Origin: Cudoniella acicularis | Taxonomy: Eukaryota > Ascomycota > Leotiomycetes > Helotiales > Helotiaceae | Direction: 5' to 3' | Assembly: GCA_013054445.1 (NCBI GenBank) | Contig: JAAMPI010000030.1 | Span: 1-64,000 of the forward strand | DNA length: 64,000 nucleotides | Shown here: piece after piece, positions 33,350 to 44,749 of the stretch | Layout of the letters: each line of letters opens with the position of its first letter | How positions within the stretch are numbered: the first letter of the stretch is position 1 | Position numbers and translations under genes: made by a program | The notes under the pieces: generated by a model | The model's input: only the letters and a program-made list of their open reading frames with translations | The model's database searches: none | What the model was told of the DNA's origin: nothing

Positions 33350-33955
33350 ATGTCGTGCGACCCTATATCCAACTTCAATACAACCACCATCAGCAGTCAG
33401 AACAGCTGCTTCCTCGCCAACATCGCTCCTAACACAAACAAAGCCACCAACCCTACTATAACCACCGTCTTCAACAACTGCTGCAACTCATTCGCGCCTG
33501 CAACCATCAAAAATACCTCAGATGGCTGTTACCTCTCCTGCAGCAATTTTGACAGCAATACCCAAGAAGGAAGATTTGCAACTTGTTTTACGATGAGCGT
33601 AGCGAGTGCGAATAATGAGGTCCCAATTGCAGATTTAATGGCGATGGAGTGGCGTTGTTTTCCTGGGGAGGTGGGGCCGGTGCCGAAGAGTTTGGACTCA
33701 ACTTTGGAGCTGAGGGGTATGGCGGGGAGTGTGGCGTCTTCTGAAAAAGGGTTTTCTGTTGGTGCAATGGCTGTAGTGGGGATTGCGCTTTTGGGATTTT
33801 TTAATGCAATAGGATGGGACAAGGTGTTGGGCGTGGAATGTTTTTGGCGTTTGAAGGAGAAAGTGCATTTCTTATGGAGTTTGGTGTTACTATACTGTAC
33901 CAGGAAGGGGTCGGGTTTTCAGTGCGCATTAAATAAGCCTGGACTTTGGAGTTAA
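33350..33955 (+). CDS. Cys-patterned small protein, paralogue A
   Basis: Starts at the ATG of MSCDPISNFNTTTISS, since no ATG lies further upstream in frame. The N-terminal about 85 residues carry the pattern C-x23-CC-x14-C-x3-C-x14-CF, also found in the gene 1.2 kb downstream. No N-terminal signal peptide is seen. A hydrophobic helix (FSVGAMAVVGIALLGFFNAI) follows, then a basic tail of about 50 residues that may not belong to the ancestral protein. The family is unknown to me; related Cys-patterned fungal proteins usually end in a GPI or transmembrane segment. Confidence 0.55.
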   Translation: MSCDPISNFNTTTISSQNSCFLANIAPNTNKATNPTITTVFNNCCNSFAPATIKNTSDGCYLSCSNFDSNTQEGRFATCFTMSVASANNEVPIADLMAMEWRCFPGEVGPVPKSLDSTLELRGMAGSVASSEKGFSVGAMAVVGIALLGFFNAIGWDKVLGVECFWRLKEKVHFLWSLVLLYCTRKGSGFQCALNKPGLWS

Positions 33956-34598
33956 AATGGCGGGCATGGGAGAGAGGTTCAATTGCCTAAGCACTGTAAA
34001 GTACTGTAAATTAGCGAATATATGCTAGAAGTTTGTGGGCTGATTCTTGAAGCTTGGTGATCATGCACAGCGATGCATGCCCTGAAATTTAGCGAACATG
34101 CACTGTTTTTTAGTAGTTGAGCACTGTAACTTGGCGACAAGTACGCTGGGGATCCGGCAACTAATTCAGCAGTCTGTGCTGCGCAGTCACCTAAAACACT
34201 TCAAAAAATAAACTCTCTGTCATAATATTACACGATTAAATCACAAGCAAAAAGAATTATTTGACTTCATTCTTCCTGTTGGTTGCACAGATTTTCTTTA
34301 AATTTTGTAGTTGTTTAACTGTTTTGGAGTGTTCTTCCTCATACACAGGAGGTCTTACCTAGGGGAGGCGAAGCCAAATGTAGTCGCGACAATATCGCCC
34401 TGAAACTCAATAGCCGCTGGGCAATTTTTTATGTCAATAGACAATTCTCTTAAAATCAGTCCACTGCGCTCTGTACTAACTAACAAGTTTGGGTCCTCTC
34501 TTGCCTTATCCGTCGTTACGACCTATAAGTTCGGATCTCGAATCCAATATATCAATTAAATACCACAAGCCCTCGAACGAACCCAATTCTCAGTAAAT
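33956..34598. other. Intergenic
   Basis: Contains several copies of a short motif of the form GCACTGTAA-TT-GCGA (around 33990-34135) in loose succession. Otherwise nothing recognised. Confidence 0.4.
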
Positions 34599-34997
34599 AT
34601 GTCATCTAATTCATCAAATGGAATTCCCAATACGTGCAGCGGACCATTCTCACCCGCCTCTTTACTCAACTCATCCTCATCCGACTACCAAAATGTCTGC
34701 GTTATCGATACCGCTCCTACCTCGAGCACTCCTGCACAGGCCATTCTTGCATTCAAGGACTGTTGCACAATGGAAGGTCAAAATGGAAAATTCACAGAGA
34801 AGGACGACGTGTGTCAGTTGACTTGTAAGCTTTCAAACACCGACATGGGAACATTGAACTCTTTTGAAAATTGTTTTGTCAACAATGCAAGCAATTCTAC
34901 GATCTCCTGCCTCGATCTAAGCCTCTTTAATAGCCTAAATGTCCGCAAACTTAGAATTCGGACTAGTCCCAACCTTCCGTCTTTTCCTAGGCTCTAA
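34599..34997 (+). pseudogene. Cys-patterned small protein, paralogue B, truncated by transposon
   Basis: Starts MSSNSSNGIPNTCSGPF. Residues 34-102 show the paralogue pattern C-x20-CC-x15-C-x3-C-x15-CF (CVIDTAP, FKDCC, CQLTCKL, FENCF). At about 34906 the native sequence stops: the last about 30 codons to 34997 are the reverse of a pogo-type transposase, so the original C-terminal stalk and membrane segment are lost. The Cys core itself is uninterrupted, so a soluble truncated product could still be made. Confidence 0.55.
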
Positions 34998-35105
34998 CTA
35001 CTCAACCCGAGCTTCTAACTGTTTAATTCGAAGCTCTGCCTATACTAAAGCATAGTCCTTTTCCTCGAATCCTTTTATAACCTTCTTAAAGAATAGACGA
35101 CCAGT
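34906..35105 (-). mobile_element. Pogo/Fot1-type transposase relic, C-terminal part
   Basis: On the minus strand the frame reads GRLFFKKVIKGFEEKDYALV, then ELRIKQLEARVE and LEPRKRRKVGTSPNSKFADI: the coiled-coil and basic C-terminal end typical of fungal pogo/Fot1 transposases. Four TAG codons interrupt it, mostly where Gln would be expected (CAG to TAG). It is cut off at both ends. The relic has replaced the 3' end of paralogue B. Confidence 0.7.
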
Positions 35106-35130
35106 TAGAAGATCAGGCTCGCCTAATCAG

Positions 35131-35436
35131 TGTCACAGACCTAGTTCGACGCCTTGGCGCCAGGCTAGATTGACTTGATAATAGTCGACTTAATGACTTG
35201 ATTCGACGCTCGTCGATTCAATGACTTGACGACTGACCGAATGACTCACTATCCAGGGGAGTCACTTACGGACTGCTTCGCTTACTAGCGCTATTTGTGT
35301 AGTTAAATAGAGCTTCTCTCTCCGGAAGAACCTCTTCTTCTCTCCTTAGCTTAGTCTCTTCGATAATACAGCACCTTCTTGCAAATACGTCCCCACGTGA
35401 CGTCAGGGCCCCTAGTGCCTTTGCAGAGCTGTAACA
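35131..35436. repeat. Possible solo LTR
   Basis: A 306-bp stretch bounded by TGTCACAG and CTGTAACA, i.e. imperfect inverted TG...CA ends as in Ty3/gypsy LTRs, with a TATTTAAC-like motif inside (minus strand). I find no matching 5-bp target duplication, which weakens the call. Confidence 0.3.
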
Positions 35437-36351
35437 CTAGTACTTGTCTCAAGCACGTCTCACTTATAGTCTAGATATATAGCTTGACGCCCTTATAGTT
35501 TACTCGACATAGTTAATAATACACTTGATTTACCCTAATTGAGTCCTCTAGACGATCTCCGTGATTCTATTGCTTGTATTGATGATACCACTCATCCGAC
35601 TAGCTGGAGTCGACAATTCCAATAGCTCAAGCGTTGTCCTATAATCACGTGCTCTACGTTGACGGGGCCTCAAGATCGTGCGCTTCTTCTATCTGTCGCA
35701 AACTTCGTCAAGATCGCCGCTGAACCGATCTACCCTAGGTATTTTGCCATCCGGGGACCCAATCCTTTTGCAGTCAATACAATAAATAGCACTGGTTGAT
35801 ACCATTTTGCTATGATGGGGTGGTGATAATAGAAGTTCTTATGGGATGGTGGTAAGTCATCGAGCAAAGATAAGCAGTATGTGCGAGGGCTGTACGTGCT
35901 CGAACATCTTGTCACCTGCAGAGATTTAATCACCAGGCATATTCGAGCTTCGTCCATTCTTCTATGTACAATTTGAGTTTTGCCAGTTGACTGACAACGG
36001 TGCAGACCAACTACCAATCATCTCACAAATCAAGATTTTGTGGATATCACTCTTGCATAAGTCACGAATTCTCGCTAGTCAACTACAGGTGTGGCAATGT
36101 ATTCTGGATATATTGTTTTTTGCAGCGGAAAATGCCGAAAACGAGGCAGAGCTGAAATGCGAAGCAAAGAAATTGCTTCCTGCTATTTCAACGTGATACG
36201 TCGCATCCTACTGCCACCAGTCCTTCGACGGCGTTTCAAACAAGGCGGATAGGCAACTCTTGCATGCCCTTCAGCTTCTGAGTCTATATAATCTAGCTTT
36301 AAAACAAGTTATATGTTAAGCGTGTGGCCTTAACCGCCACAACACGATAGT
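35437..36351. other. Intergenic with probable further TE relic
   Basis: From 35437 to about 35750 the minus strand reads as protein-like sequence interrupted by many TAG codons (e.g. SDEWYHQYKQ), probably a mutated transposon fragment. The remainder to 36351 shows nothing supported. Confidence 0.3.
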
Positions 36352-38441
36352 TCAATTTGCAGCCGAGTTCTCTCCTGGGACCTTAATAGTCTCGATAGTC
36401 TCGACAGTAGCATTGTTACCACCAACAGTGGAATGACGCTTGTTCTCGACATAGATCAAATCGCCACCCTTCTCCGTGTGATTGGCCCCTCCGAAAAGCG
36501 CATCCATCTCTTCAAGCGATGCTTTTTTCGTTTCTGGGATGCAGAAGTACACAAAGATTGCAAGTAGGAAGTCTAAAGTTTCGGGGTTAGCTATTTTTCG
36601 GGTAACATACAAGGAGTGGAAGTGATCAGTAAGACAGATCTCGAAGACAACTCGAATTGGTAGCCGACAGATGATTTTTGTATTGTATTCTTGAGAAATG
36701 CCTCCATCCCTGGTTCCATGCTCGAGGTAGGGAATTTGACTCCAAAAAGAATGAAGTACTTACTGCAAGTCATAAAGAAGAAAAATGATTTCCTGGACCC
36801 AAATGTTAGTCTCAAAGGCAAATCTTGGTAGGGGGTGTTGGTAAAGCTTACAATCCACAGTTGGTGTAGAACGTAGGGAAGAACTGGTTAAAGATGCAAG
36901 ATGCAACGTTCTGCATCTGGATACACATGCCAACTGCTTGTGTTCGCACATTCATTGAAAAAACCTCAGAAGTCCAGATCCAAACCGTTGCTCCCCAAGA
37001 CGGCTTGTAGAATAGGATGAACAAGAAGAGCATGGCAACGATAGCGATGCCAACCGATTCAGTTTTCGTGCCAGTCGCCGTATTCGGTGTCTCCAAACCA
37101 ATTACCGCTACAAGCAACATGCACACCCCCATTCCAACGGCTCCGACAACCAGCAAGAATTTTCTTCCATAACGATCCACGGTCCATGTTGCGTTGAGTG
37201 TGAAAAGTATGCTAAAGGTCGCGTTCAAGGCATTAATAAGATTGATGGTTTGAGTTGACGTCCAAATCTTTTTGTAGATGGTGGAAGAGTATTGGGCCAG
37301 AGTACCCTGACCGGAAAGTTGTTGTCCGATGTTTATGATAGATCCTAGGAACAGTCGCTTCCTGACAGACTTATCCTTCCATAGTGCATGATAGGAACCA
37401 GTAATGACCTCTTTCTCGAAGGTGATGGCCTCGCGGATACCCAGGATCTCGATTTCGATCTCTTCGTCGGTGGCTCGAACTCTTCGCAGCGCTTTCCTGG
37501 CATCCTCGATACGATCGCCATGCTGAACGTACCACCGAGGGCTTTCGGGGATGAACGGTAACTGAAGCAAGATGAGAACTGGTGTGACTAGCTGAAACAG
37601 CACCACCATCTTCCACACCCAATTGCCAAGAGTGTCGTTGTGCTGAGCGAGGATGTAGTTGATCCAGTAGGCAATAAAGGAACCAATAGCAAAATTGACT
37701 TGCCAAATAGACACTATATTGCTTTAGTAAACATCAAAATCGGGCCGAGGAGCCTCATAATACTCACTGACTGTGCCTCGAATGTCAGACGGTGTTATTT
37801 CCCCAATGTAGACCGGCCCAGCAGCTAATTCAACTTAGTTATTGTGAAGGTGGTATCTCAATGAATGTAACTCACTAGTGACAAATCCTTGTCCTAGACC
37901 AATGAAAACTCGGCCGGCAATAAAGTAGCCAAGCTTATGGTGTGGTCCGAAAGCTTGGAATATAGCGGCAACAACGGTAAAAAAGCAGCCAGTGGCTATG
38001 CCCACTCTTCTTCCAAAACGATCAGCCTGCAAAGGAGTTGGAATTAGACAATCGATCGTGGGGTAGTACAATGTAGGGGCTTAACATACAGTGGGGCTTG
38101 CTAAGAACCAGCCAGCCACGATGGCTCCAATATTCGCCGATGTGTTGACAATTCCTAGCAAGTTTCCTTTCTAGAAAACTGTCAGTTTAGAACTTAGAAT
38201 TCGCTCCTAAATCCCCTGGTGATAACCAACCGGAGTATTGAACCAGTCCAGCCAGTGCATGTTCGTTTGAATCGCGTTGAAGACTGCAGCATCAAAGCCG
38301 ACCATGATAAAGCAGGCTGCCGCTACTATAGCGACATACCTTGATATTGCATTAGCTCACAAGAACATCCCACAATGACGGATTGGATTAAATACCAGTT
38401 GTAAAGCCGTTCCTGGCTCACTATCTTGACGATTTGGTAAG
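36352..38441 (-). CDS. MFS sugar transporter
   Basis: Plasma-membrane sugar:H+ symporter of the fungal hexose/lactose-permease-like class. Signatures visible: GFDAAVFNAIQT (TM1), ADRFGRRVGI (loop 2-3 GR motif), GRVFIGLGQGF, PESPRWYVQHGD, GQQLSGQGTLAQYSS, DRYGRKFLLVVG and the C-terminal PETKKASLEEMDALFGG. At least eight exons with introns mostly near 50 bp; one intron near the 3' end (36768-36573) is long, about 195 bp. The first recognisable exon encodes YQIVKIVSQERLYNW near 38400-38441; the initiating ATG must lie in a further upstream exon I could not fix. All core motifs are intact. Neighbours are a rhamnosidase and an AKR-RidA fusion on the same strand, so rhamnose or a rhamnoside-derived sugar is a plausible substrate (inference). 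Confidence 0.85.
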
Positions 38442-39330
38442 TAGCTAGTCAACCGCACCCACAAAGTCGAAATAGAGAATTGATGGTATGGAATAAAAAG
38501 ACCACGACGGTTGGATTTCTGTTCTGGTTCGAATAGATTGAGAATGTCAATGGATGGGTTAAAGTTATATCAAAAAACTGTCCGTTGGCAACGCAGCGGT
38601 GGCTGTACAAGGGATCCCAGCATCTTCCCCGCGTGCATCTCCATATCAATCCAGTCTAAATCTCCAGATATCTCCAAAGAATCAAACCAATCTCCCGGGT
38701 GCCAGGAGACACGCTAGTGTTGACTATGGGGACATTTCCTCGCCTATACTAACCGTTCTTGGACGGTTTCAGTCCACAATTGCCGCGGACATATAGCAGC
38801 AATGGGGTTGTGGCTTCCACTTCTCGGTACAATAGAGGTAGGATATGAGGAATGGTGAGCGGTACCCTCGGTATATCTCAATAAATTGGCTGTAGAGCCT
38901 TCCAATATCATCTCGCTGCTCTTTCCCACTGTTTCACTTCTCCACTCGTGGTACGCAAATGCTTAAACCCCCCGCTTCACGCCTAGACTTGCTCGGTCTC
39001 AACTCTACCGACGCGAGGGAAATAGTAGTTGAGGGGTGCGAAAGCCTAGGGAGCGCTCCTCTGGGGCGTTTCGTGCTCGGACTTGCATTTCGGACTCAGC
39101 CGTCGTATACGAACTTACGAACTTACGAACTTACGAATACGAGTCCACTAAATCCGCAATTTGCTGCCCTTCAATGAGACTAGATGCGCAGAGGATATAC
39201 AGGGCATTAAGGTGGGAAATTATTTCACGGGTTTTGGAGGAGGCATCAATTCTACGTCTTAAAACTTAACATGTACGATGAAGATGATGAGAAAGCTCTG
39301 GATATATAATTTATCTGAGGGCCTTATTGG
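38442..39330. other. Intergenic between transporter and rhamnosidase
   Basis: Promoter side of the transporter and 3' side of the rhamnosidase. Contains an 8-bp microsatellite (tacgaact, three perfect copies and one variant, 39108-39139). The transporter's first exon should lie near its left edge. Confidence 0.4.
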
Positions 39331-42180
39331 TTAATTACAGCAGTCACACAAACGAGTGGCCATGAAAGTTTCCTGTGTAAGTTCAGGAGGCCACTGGCCA
39401 GCTTCGTAGTTAGAAGAGAATGCGTGCACCCCAGAGCCTACCACAATACTGGTTGCTTTATCATTTCTTTCGTCGATCTGCTTCCCAGGCAAGACCACTA
39501 CGGCCTTTGAATTCGGAGGAATAAGGATTTCCAATCTGAATACCCCACCCTCAATGCTCCAACTACTCTTCACCAATCCGTACGGCCCCTCGAATGACAC
39601 ATTTGCGTTCCAAATGCTGCCGCCTGGCTTTGGACACACCTGCACAGTGCGCCACCCGTCTTCTGAACTGATCCCTCCTACAGTATCATACAACCAGCCC
39701 GCTACTGCACCCAGTGCGTAATGATTGAAGCTGGTCATTTCCCCTGGATTTATAGTCCCGTCAGGCAACATACTATCCCACCTCTCCCAAACGGTCGTTG
39801 CGCCCATAGTTACGGGATACAACCATGATGGGCAATGTTTCTCAAGGAGCATTCGATACGCAAGCTGGGTTTGCCCTGTTTGAGTCAAAGCATGACAGAT
39901 TACAGGTGTACCTGCGAAGCCAGTTGCAATACGAAACTTGGAGTCACGAACGAGGCGTCCAAGACTAGTTGCTGCGACCACAAGCTGCTCAGGGTTTCTG
40001 CCAGGATAAAGGGAGAAACGCAACGCTAGAGAGACGGCAGTCTGGGTATTGTTCGCAAGGAGTCCATAAGGGGTGATGTACTTGTGTTGGAACGTCTCTT
40101 TGAGCTTTGCTGCCTCGCTTTCATATCGAGCTGCTTCATCAACCAAGCCAAGTATACGGCAGACAGCAGCGAGGGTTGATGTTACATGCACAAGATATGC
40201 ATCCGCAACAAACGTGCCATCTGTACGCCCCCGACCTGGTTCCTCCGGAGGGGCCGCAGGATCAAGCCAGTCGCCTAGCTGCCAGACTTTTGGATCACAC
40301 AAACCATCAGGGCCGCGACGAATTGTCTTGTCAACCCACGCACTCATGCTGAGGAATTGTCGGGATAAGATTGTCGAGTCACCAGACGCAGTGTAGAGGT
40401 CCCATGGAGTCAACACAATAACATCATGCCAGATTGCTTGAGGCATTCGTTTCCGTTCTTTAGGAAGGACATCGGGGATCACAAGTCCTGGAATCCCAAG
40501 GATATTGTCTTCAGCTAGCTGCTCACTAGAAAGATCATCTAGCCAACTGGATAACATACCAACCGTGTCGTAGAGGAAAGTTGCTGTTGGGCAGAATACT
40601 TGAATATCACCTGTCCAACCCAATCGCTCATCTCTTTGCGGGCAGTCCGTTGGAATACTTAAGAAATTTCCACGCATACTCCAGACAATGTTTTCGTGAA
40701 GCCTATTCACAAGCGGATCCGAGCAAGCAAACCAGCCTCTTCGTCGCATATCAGTGTGAAGTACTAAGGCTGTAAAATCGGCTTTCAATGGAGTTCCAAA
40801 CCATCCGTTGACTTGTACGTAGCGAAATCCTTTTCAATTTCTCAACGTCAGCCTTTTTATTTCAATCCCTAAATCAGGGCCATTTGTATGTAGGTGTTTC
40901 GGGAATTTCCAATATAACTACGTACCATGGAAAGTGAACTTTGGATACCATCCTTCTAACTTCTGGCCAGAAGAGATAATGGAGTCGGTACATTTTGCGA
41001 AACGAAGAGGACGTAGAGCTAGTTCGCCGTTTTCAAGTGCCTCTGCGTGTACCAGGGAGACTTTGTGCCCTAGTGGTGTATGCAGTGACCTCACCTGGAC
41101 TACACCAACCAGGTTTTGTCCGAAGTCGATTATTATTTTTCCGGATTTGCTTGTGAATATATCGGTAGGTTCAACTTTCCCTGTAATCCTCACCGGAGGC
41201 GCATCCAAACCGATAAGCTTAGATGTTGGATCTGGCAACACGCGTACTTCTCCTGATAACGTGTTCCAGTCTGTTGTTTCCTCGCGCATGTCGTAGACCT
41301 CGCCATCGTAGAGTTCGCTCTTGACAATTGCACTCGCCATGCACTTCCACGACTGGTCTGTACACAGACTCCAGATATTTCTGGTATCAAAGTACACCTC
41401 CAGCTGCGCCATAGCAGCTAGTTCGTCATCATAGATGTATCTCCGTCCGCCCCTAAATCCTAGGCGGCCAGCATACCACCCCTCCCCGACTTCTACGAGC
41501 ATAATGTTATCTTCGCCTTCATGCAACAGCTGCGTGACATCGAAAGTCTGGTAACTGAGCCGGTGCTTATAACTGGTCCACCCAGGAGCCAGAACATGGT
41601 CTCCCACTTGTGACCCGTTGATACTGGCTTCGTACACGCCTAAAGATGTGATGTATAGTCTTGCCTTGGTGACAGACTTTCCCGTGGGCAAAGAAAAAGA
41701 CTTCACAAATTTAACCGGACGTAGTGTGTCCCCAATGGCCTGAAAACGACTCCCGGCTGTGATAAATTTGGCCCTCCACTCTTTCTCCTCAAGCAGCGCT
41801 GTCTCAACTTTACTCCAAGGTGACCAGCCAGTCGGTACACCTGCCAAGCTATACGATCGAACTCTCACGCAGGCAGCCTCGCGAGAGGGCAACGTACTTC
41901 CTGGCCATGGTACCAGTACCGATTCAAGACTCTTCACATGAAAGGTATTGCTCGCTGGTGGCTCGCCGCCGTCGCCGGTCGTTGGAGCGATCTCAATGTC
42001 GTACGAACTCTGTTCCCAGTTATCCACTGAGATGCCATTATCTGAAATGAGAAATCGCCATGAGATTCGAGGGCGAGAGTGGCTGATCCCAAGGCCAGAA
42101 TGGTGGTGCTCAAAGGTCGGTGCAGAAATGCGGGGGGTGGAAGGCTTCGTGAACATGGCGTCTGGTACGGCCAAACTCAA
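39331..42180 (-). CDS. Alpha-L-rhamnosidase, GH78
   Basis: Inverting glycosidase that removes terminal alpha-L-rhamnose from flavonoid glycosides, saponins or pectin-derived rhamnogalacturonan. Two exons (42180-40926, 40829-39331; intron 96 bp, GTACGT donor) join in phase to 917 residues. The N-terminal Bac_rhamnosid_N region contains VTKARLYITSLGVYEASING, a concanavalin-like middle has IIDFGQNLVGVVQV, and the (alpha/alpha)6 barrel has CPQRDERLGWTGDIQVF, with the acidic cluster expected of the catalytic centre, and TTVWERWDSMLPDG. The C-terminal beta-sandwich is present. No signal peptide is visible (MSLAVPDAMFTKPSTPRIS), so it is probably intracellular, acting on imported rhamnosides, which fits the adjacent sugar transporter. 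Confidence 0.92.
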
Positions 42181-43053
42181 AGCATGGAGACACTCGTTTC
42201 AAGTTTTTAGATAGCTACTGTGAACTTGAATATGAGATCATTTGAATAGCAAACCCAATGCCGCACAATCCGGGAACCGTTGCTAATGTTGCCAGAGTCC
42301 GATTATTCCGAGAAATGTCGACTTCCCAAACTTATGAGTCATATAATTTCGCTGTCTTCTACCACGATGAACCCCCGCTCGGTGTCATTTGTCCCAGAGC
42401 ACGCTGATTCCCGCTGCGAAACCCTAGGGCCTTCTCTGTGTATGGGGCGTTGACTACAGGAAGACCCCCCTATTCTCTTTCGTGCAAAATTCCGTTAGCA
42501 GAATGAACACTACTACCCCTACCTCCTGAGCCAAAAACCACGCAAGTTTGAAATCTCTTGGCCTTGACTTACGACTCGAGCTGCGGGTTTCAGCTTATTG
42601 TCTATGGAAATGATTGTACTATGCGCAAGCCGCTGGATCAGACGCTGACCATTGGATATCCAAAGCGATGGGTAGTTGGTTAAGCACCTCCGTGTAGCAG
42701 AAGAATGTGTGCCTTATAACCATAACCGTTTCAAGCATTTCTTAGGACACGGTTTCTCTTCCATGACTCAAATTTAAATACTAACTAAGGATCAACGTCC
42801 AAATATCAGCTTCGCCTCTCGCCAGTCGGCTTTCATTTTTGATCCTTTACGACCGCTTATGCATTCTGAGAGTGGGGTGGCAGAGGCTCTGAAATGAACC
42901 CCATCCGTCTCTTAGATGATTGGGCCTCCGCGAAGTAAATCGAATTTTCATATGATGCGGAATAGGAGTAAAGTTGCTATTTGATTAACTTATGCAACGA
43001 GTTTGGGGCTTTAAGATCGGCTTCGTATTCGAGTTCTAAATCGAGTGTTTAGG
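42181..43053. other. Intergenic / rhamnosidase promoter
   Basis: About 870 bp upstream of the GH78 gene. Scattered CGG/CCG half-sites and no other gene. Confidence 0.4.
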
Positions 43054-44749
43054 TTAAGATTTCGAAATCCTCAAAACACCTTGGCTCCCTGACCCTACCA
43101 CAGCCCAAGTCTCAATCTCCACTAACATTGCCTCACCCACGATTCCGGCTTTTACGAGTGTATTCGATGGCAAGATACCCTCACATCCGAATCGCCAGCC
43201 ATGAGCACGACTTACCTCCTCACAATCCTTCAGATCCTCGACCAATAGCCGCGTCCGGACAACATCCTTCATCGAAGAGCCTAGAGCCTTCAACGCTCCC
43301 TCGATGATGTCTAATATCCATACTGTCTGGCTGCCCACTGAGGAGCCGCCTATAGCTGGTATTTCGGCTACTGGTGAGTTGGGCGTCGTACCCGACACGT
43401 GAATCATGTTGCCTATACGGACGGCACGGCAATAGCCAGCAATTGACTCCCACTTGCTACCTGAAGTGTATTCAACACGTTGCCCTTTTGCAATAGCATC
43501 GCGTACTTGACGACTCCGATCCGTCTCCTCCAAATGATGGCTCATATCACCTGCAGCAGTCAGATACGGGGGGCGCCGATACTCGTCCCCACAATCTCCT
43601 GGCAGATCACTCAGGGCGTCTTGTGCTTTCGCAATCAAGGCGTTATCCTCCGCATCTAACTTGAAAGAAAAGGCCTTCAGGTTGCTCGTAATATAAGCTT
43701 CAGACTTTGAGCTCAGTCGACTTCCAACAATGACGGCCTTGACCGAAGGGATGTCAAGAACGTAACGGGTTGCTACGGCTGAAATAGGTACACTGTGTTT
43801 TTTGCCGATAATATCGAGGGCTTTCAAAATGCCCTGGTAGGCATCCCAACCACCAGCTGCCCAGATAAATCGTAGGTACTTGCGTAAACTCCAGTTGAGT
43901 TCGTTGATATCTTCCGGTTCCGGTTTGCCAACCCATTTTTCACTCAGAAAGCCGCCGAGAAGGGTGCCGTAGCAGAGGAGGCCAACGTCTCTCTCAATAC
44001 ACAGGTTATCAAGGCCACCGCGCGTGATACGGCGATCAATGACAGAGCACGGAACTTGGTTTGTTGCAATGGTAAATCCGCTGTCGAGAAGCATCTTGAG
44101 ATGGGCCGTATTAGTGTTGGTGAGGCCGATGTGAGCGATCTTGCCTTGTTTCTGCATCGTTCTCAAATGTGTCAAATTATGGATGAAGGTATCATCCGAG
44201 TAGTCCCATGCATGATCTGTCCCCTTACTATCAATACATCACCGGGATTACCAAGGCTATTAAATCCCGACTTACACTGCAAAATAGCGATCTGCTTTTG
44301 GCTTAGCCTGCTTAGAGCTAGATCAATTGCCTTCTCGGCATTCCCGAAGGTCTTGACTCCGTTCTCTTGCGGACACCACTTAGTGAAGGCCGTCAGGGGA
44401 AGCTGAGAATTGGCATTGTGGTGGCCGACGACGAGCTCTAATCACAATTCAGCTTCTGCAGTCGTAGGAATGGGAAAAGATCGCCAACTCGTACTGACCT
44501 GCATCACCATAATGATCCGCCATATCGAAGCATTCCAAGCCAGCCTTAATTCTGTTGACCGTACATCAGAATGGTTCAAATTGATTAAATAGCTCTTACT
44601 CACAGAGATTCTATTGCATTTGATGCATCTGCAATTTTCACATCTTTATGGTGACCGCCAGCAAGCTGCCAAAGACCACTGATCATCCGAGGAATCTCGA
44701 GCGTAACTCCGATTATCGTTCGCTCTGGCCGTACAGTTGTAGTGTCCAT
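43054..44749 (-). CDS. Aldo-keto reductase fused to RidA (YjgF/UK114) domain
   Basis: Four exons (44749-44604, 44551-44499, 44437-44276, 44216-43054) join in phase to 507 residues. The N-terminal about 360 residues form an aldo-keto reductase: ESLIKAGLECFDMADHYGDAE with the catalytic Asp and Tyr, FTKWCPQ with the Lys position, GKIAHIGLTN, and KAVIVGSRLSSKSE near the NADP site. A linker leads to about 130 residues of the RidA/YjgF fold (AVRIGNMIHVSGTTPNSP, KDVVRTRLLVEDLKD, HGWRFG and a conserved beta-strand end, AMLVEIETWAVV). RidA proteins hydrolyse reactive enamine/imine intermediates; AKRs reduce carbonyls on sugars and keto-acids. The fusion suggests one route in which both steps occur. 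It lies in the transporter-rhamnosidase block and is head-to-head with the D-amino-acid-oxidase pseudogene. Confidence 0.88.

Noticed and set aside
39108..39139. Short regular repeat that could be taken for a CRISPR-like array
   Set aside because: An 8-bp microsatellite without spacers, in a fungal genome.
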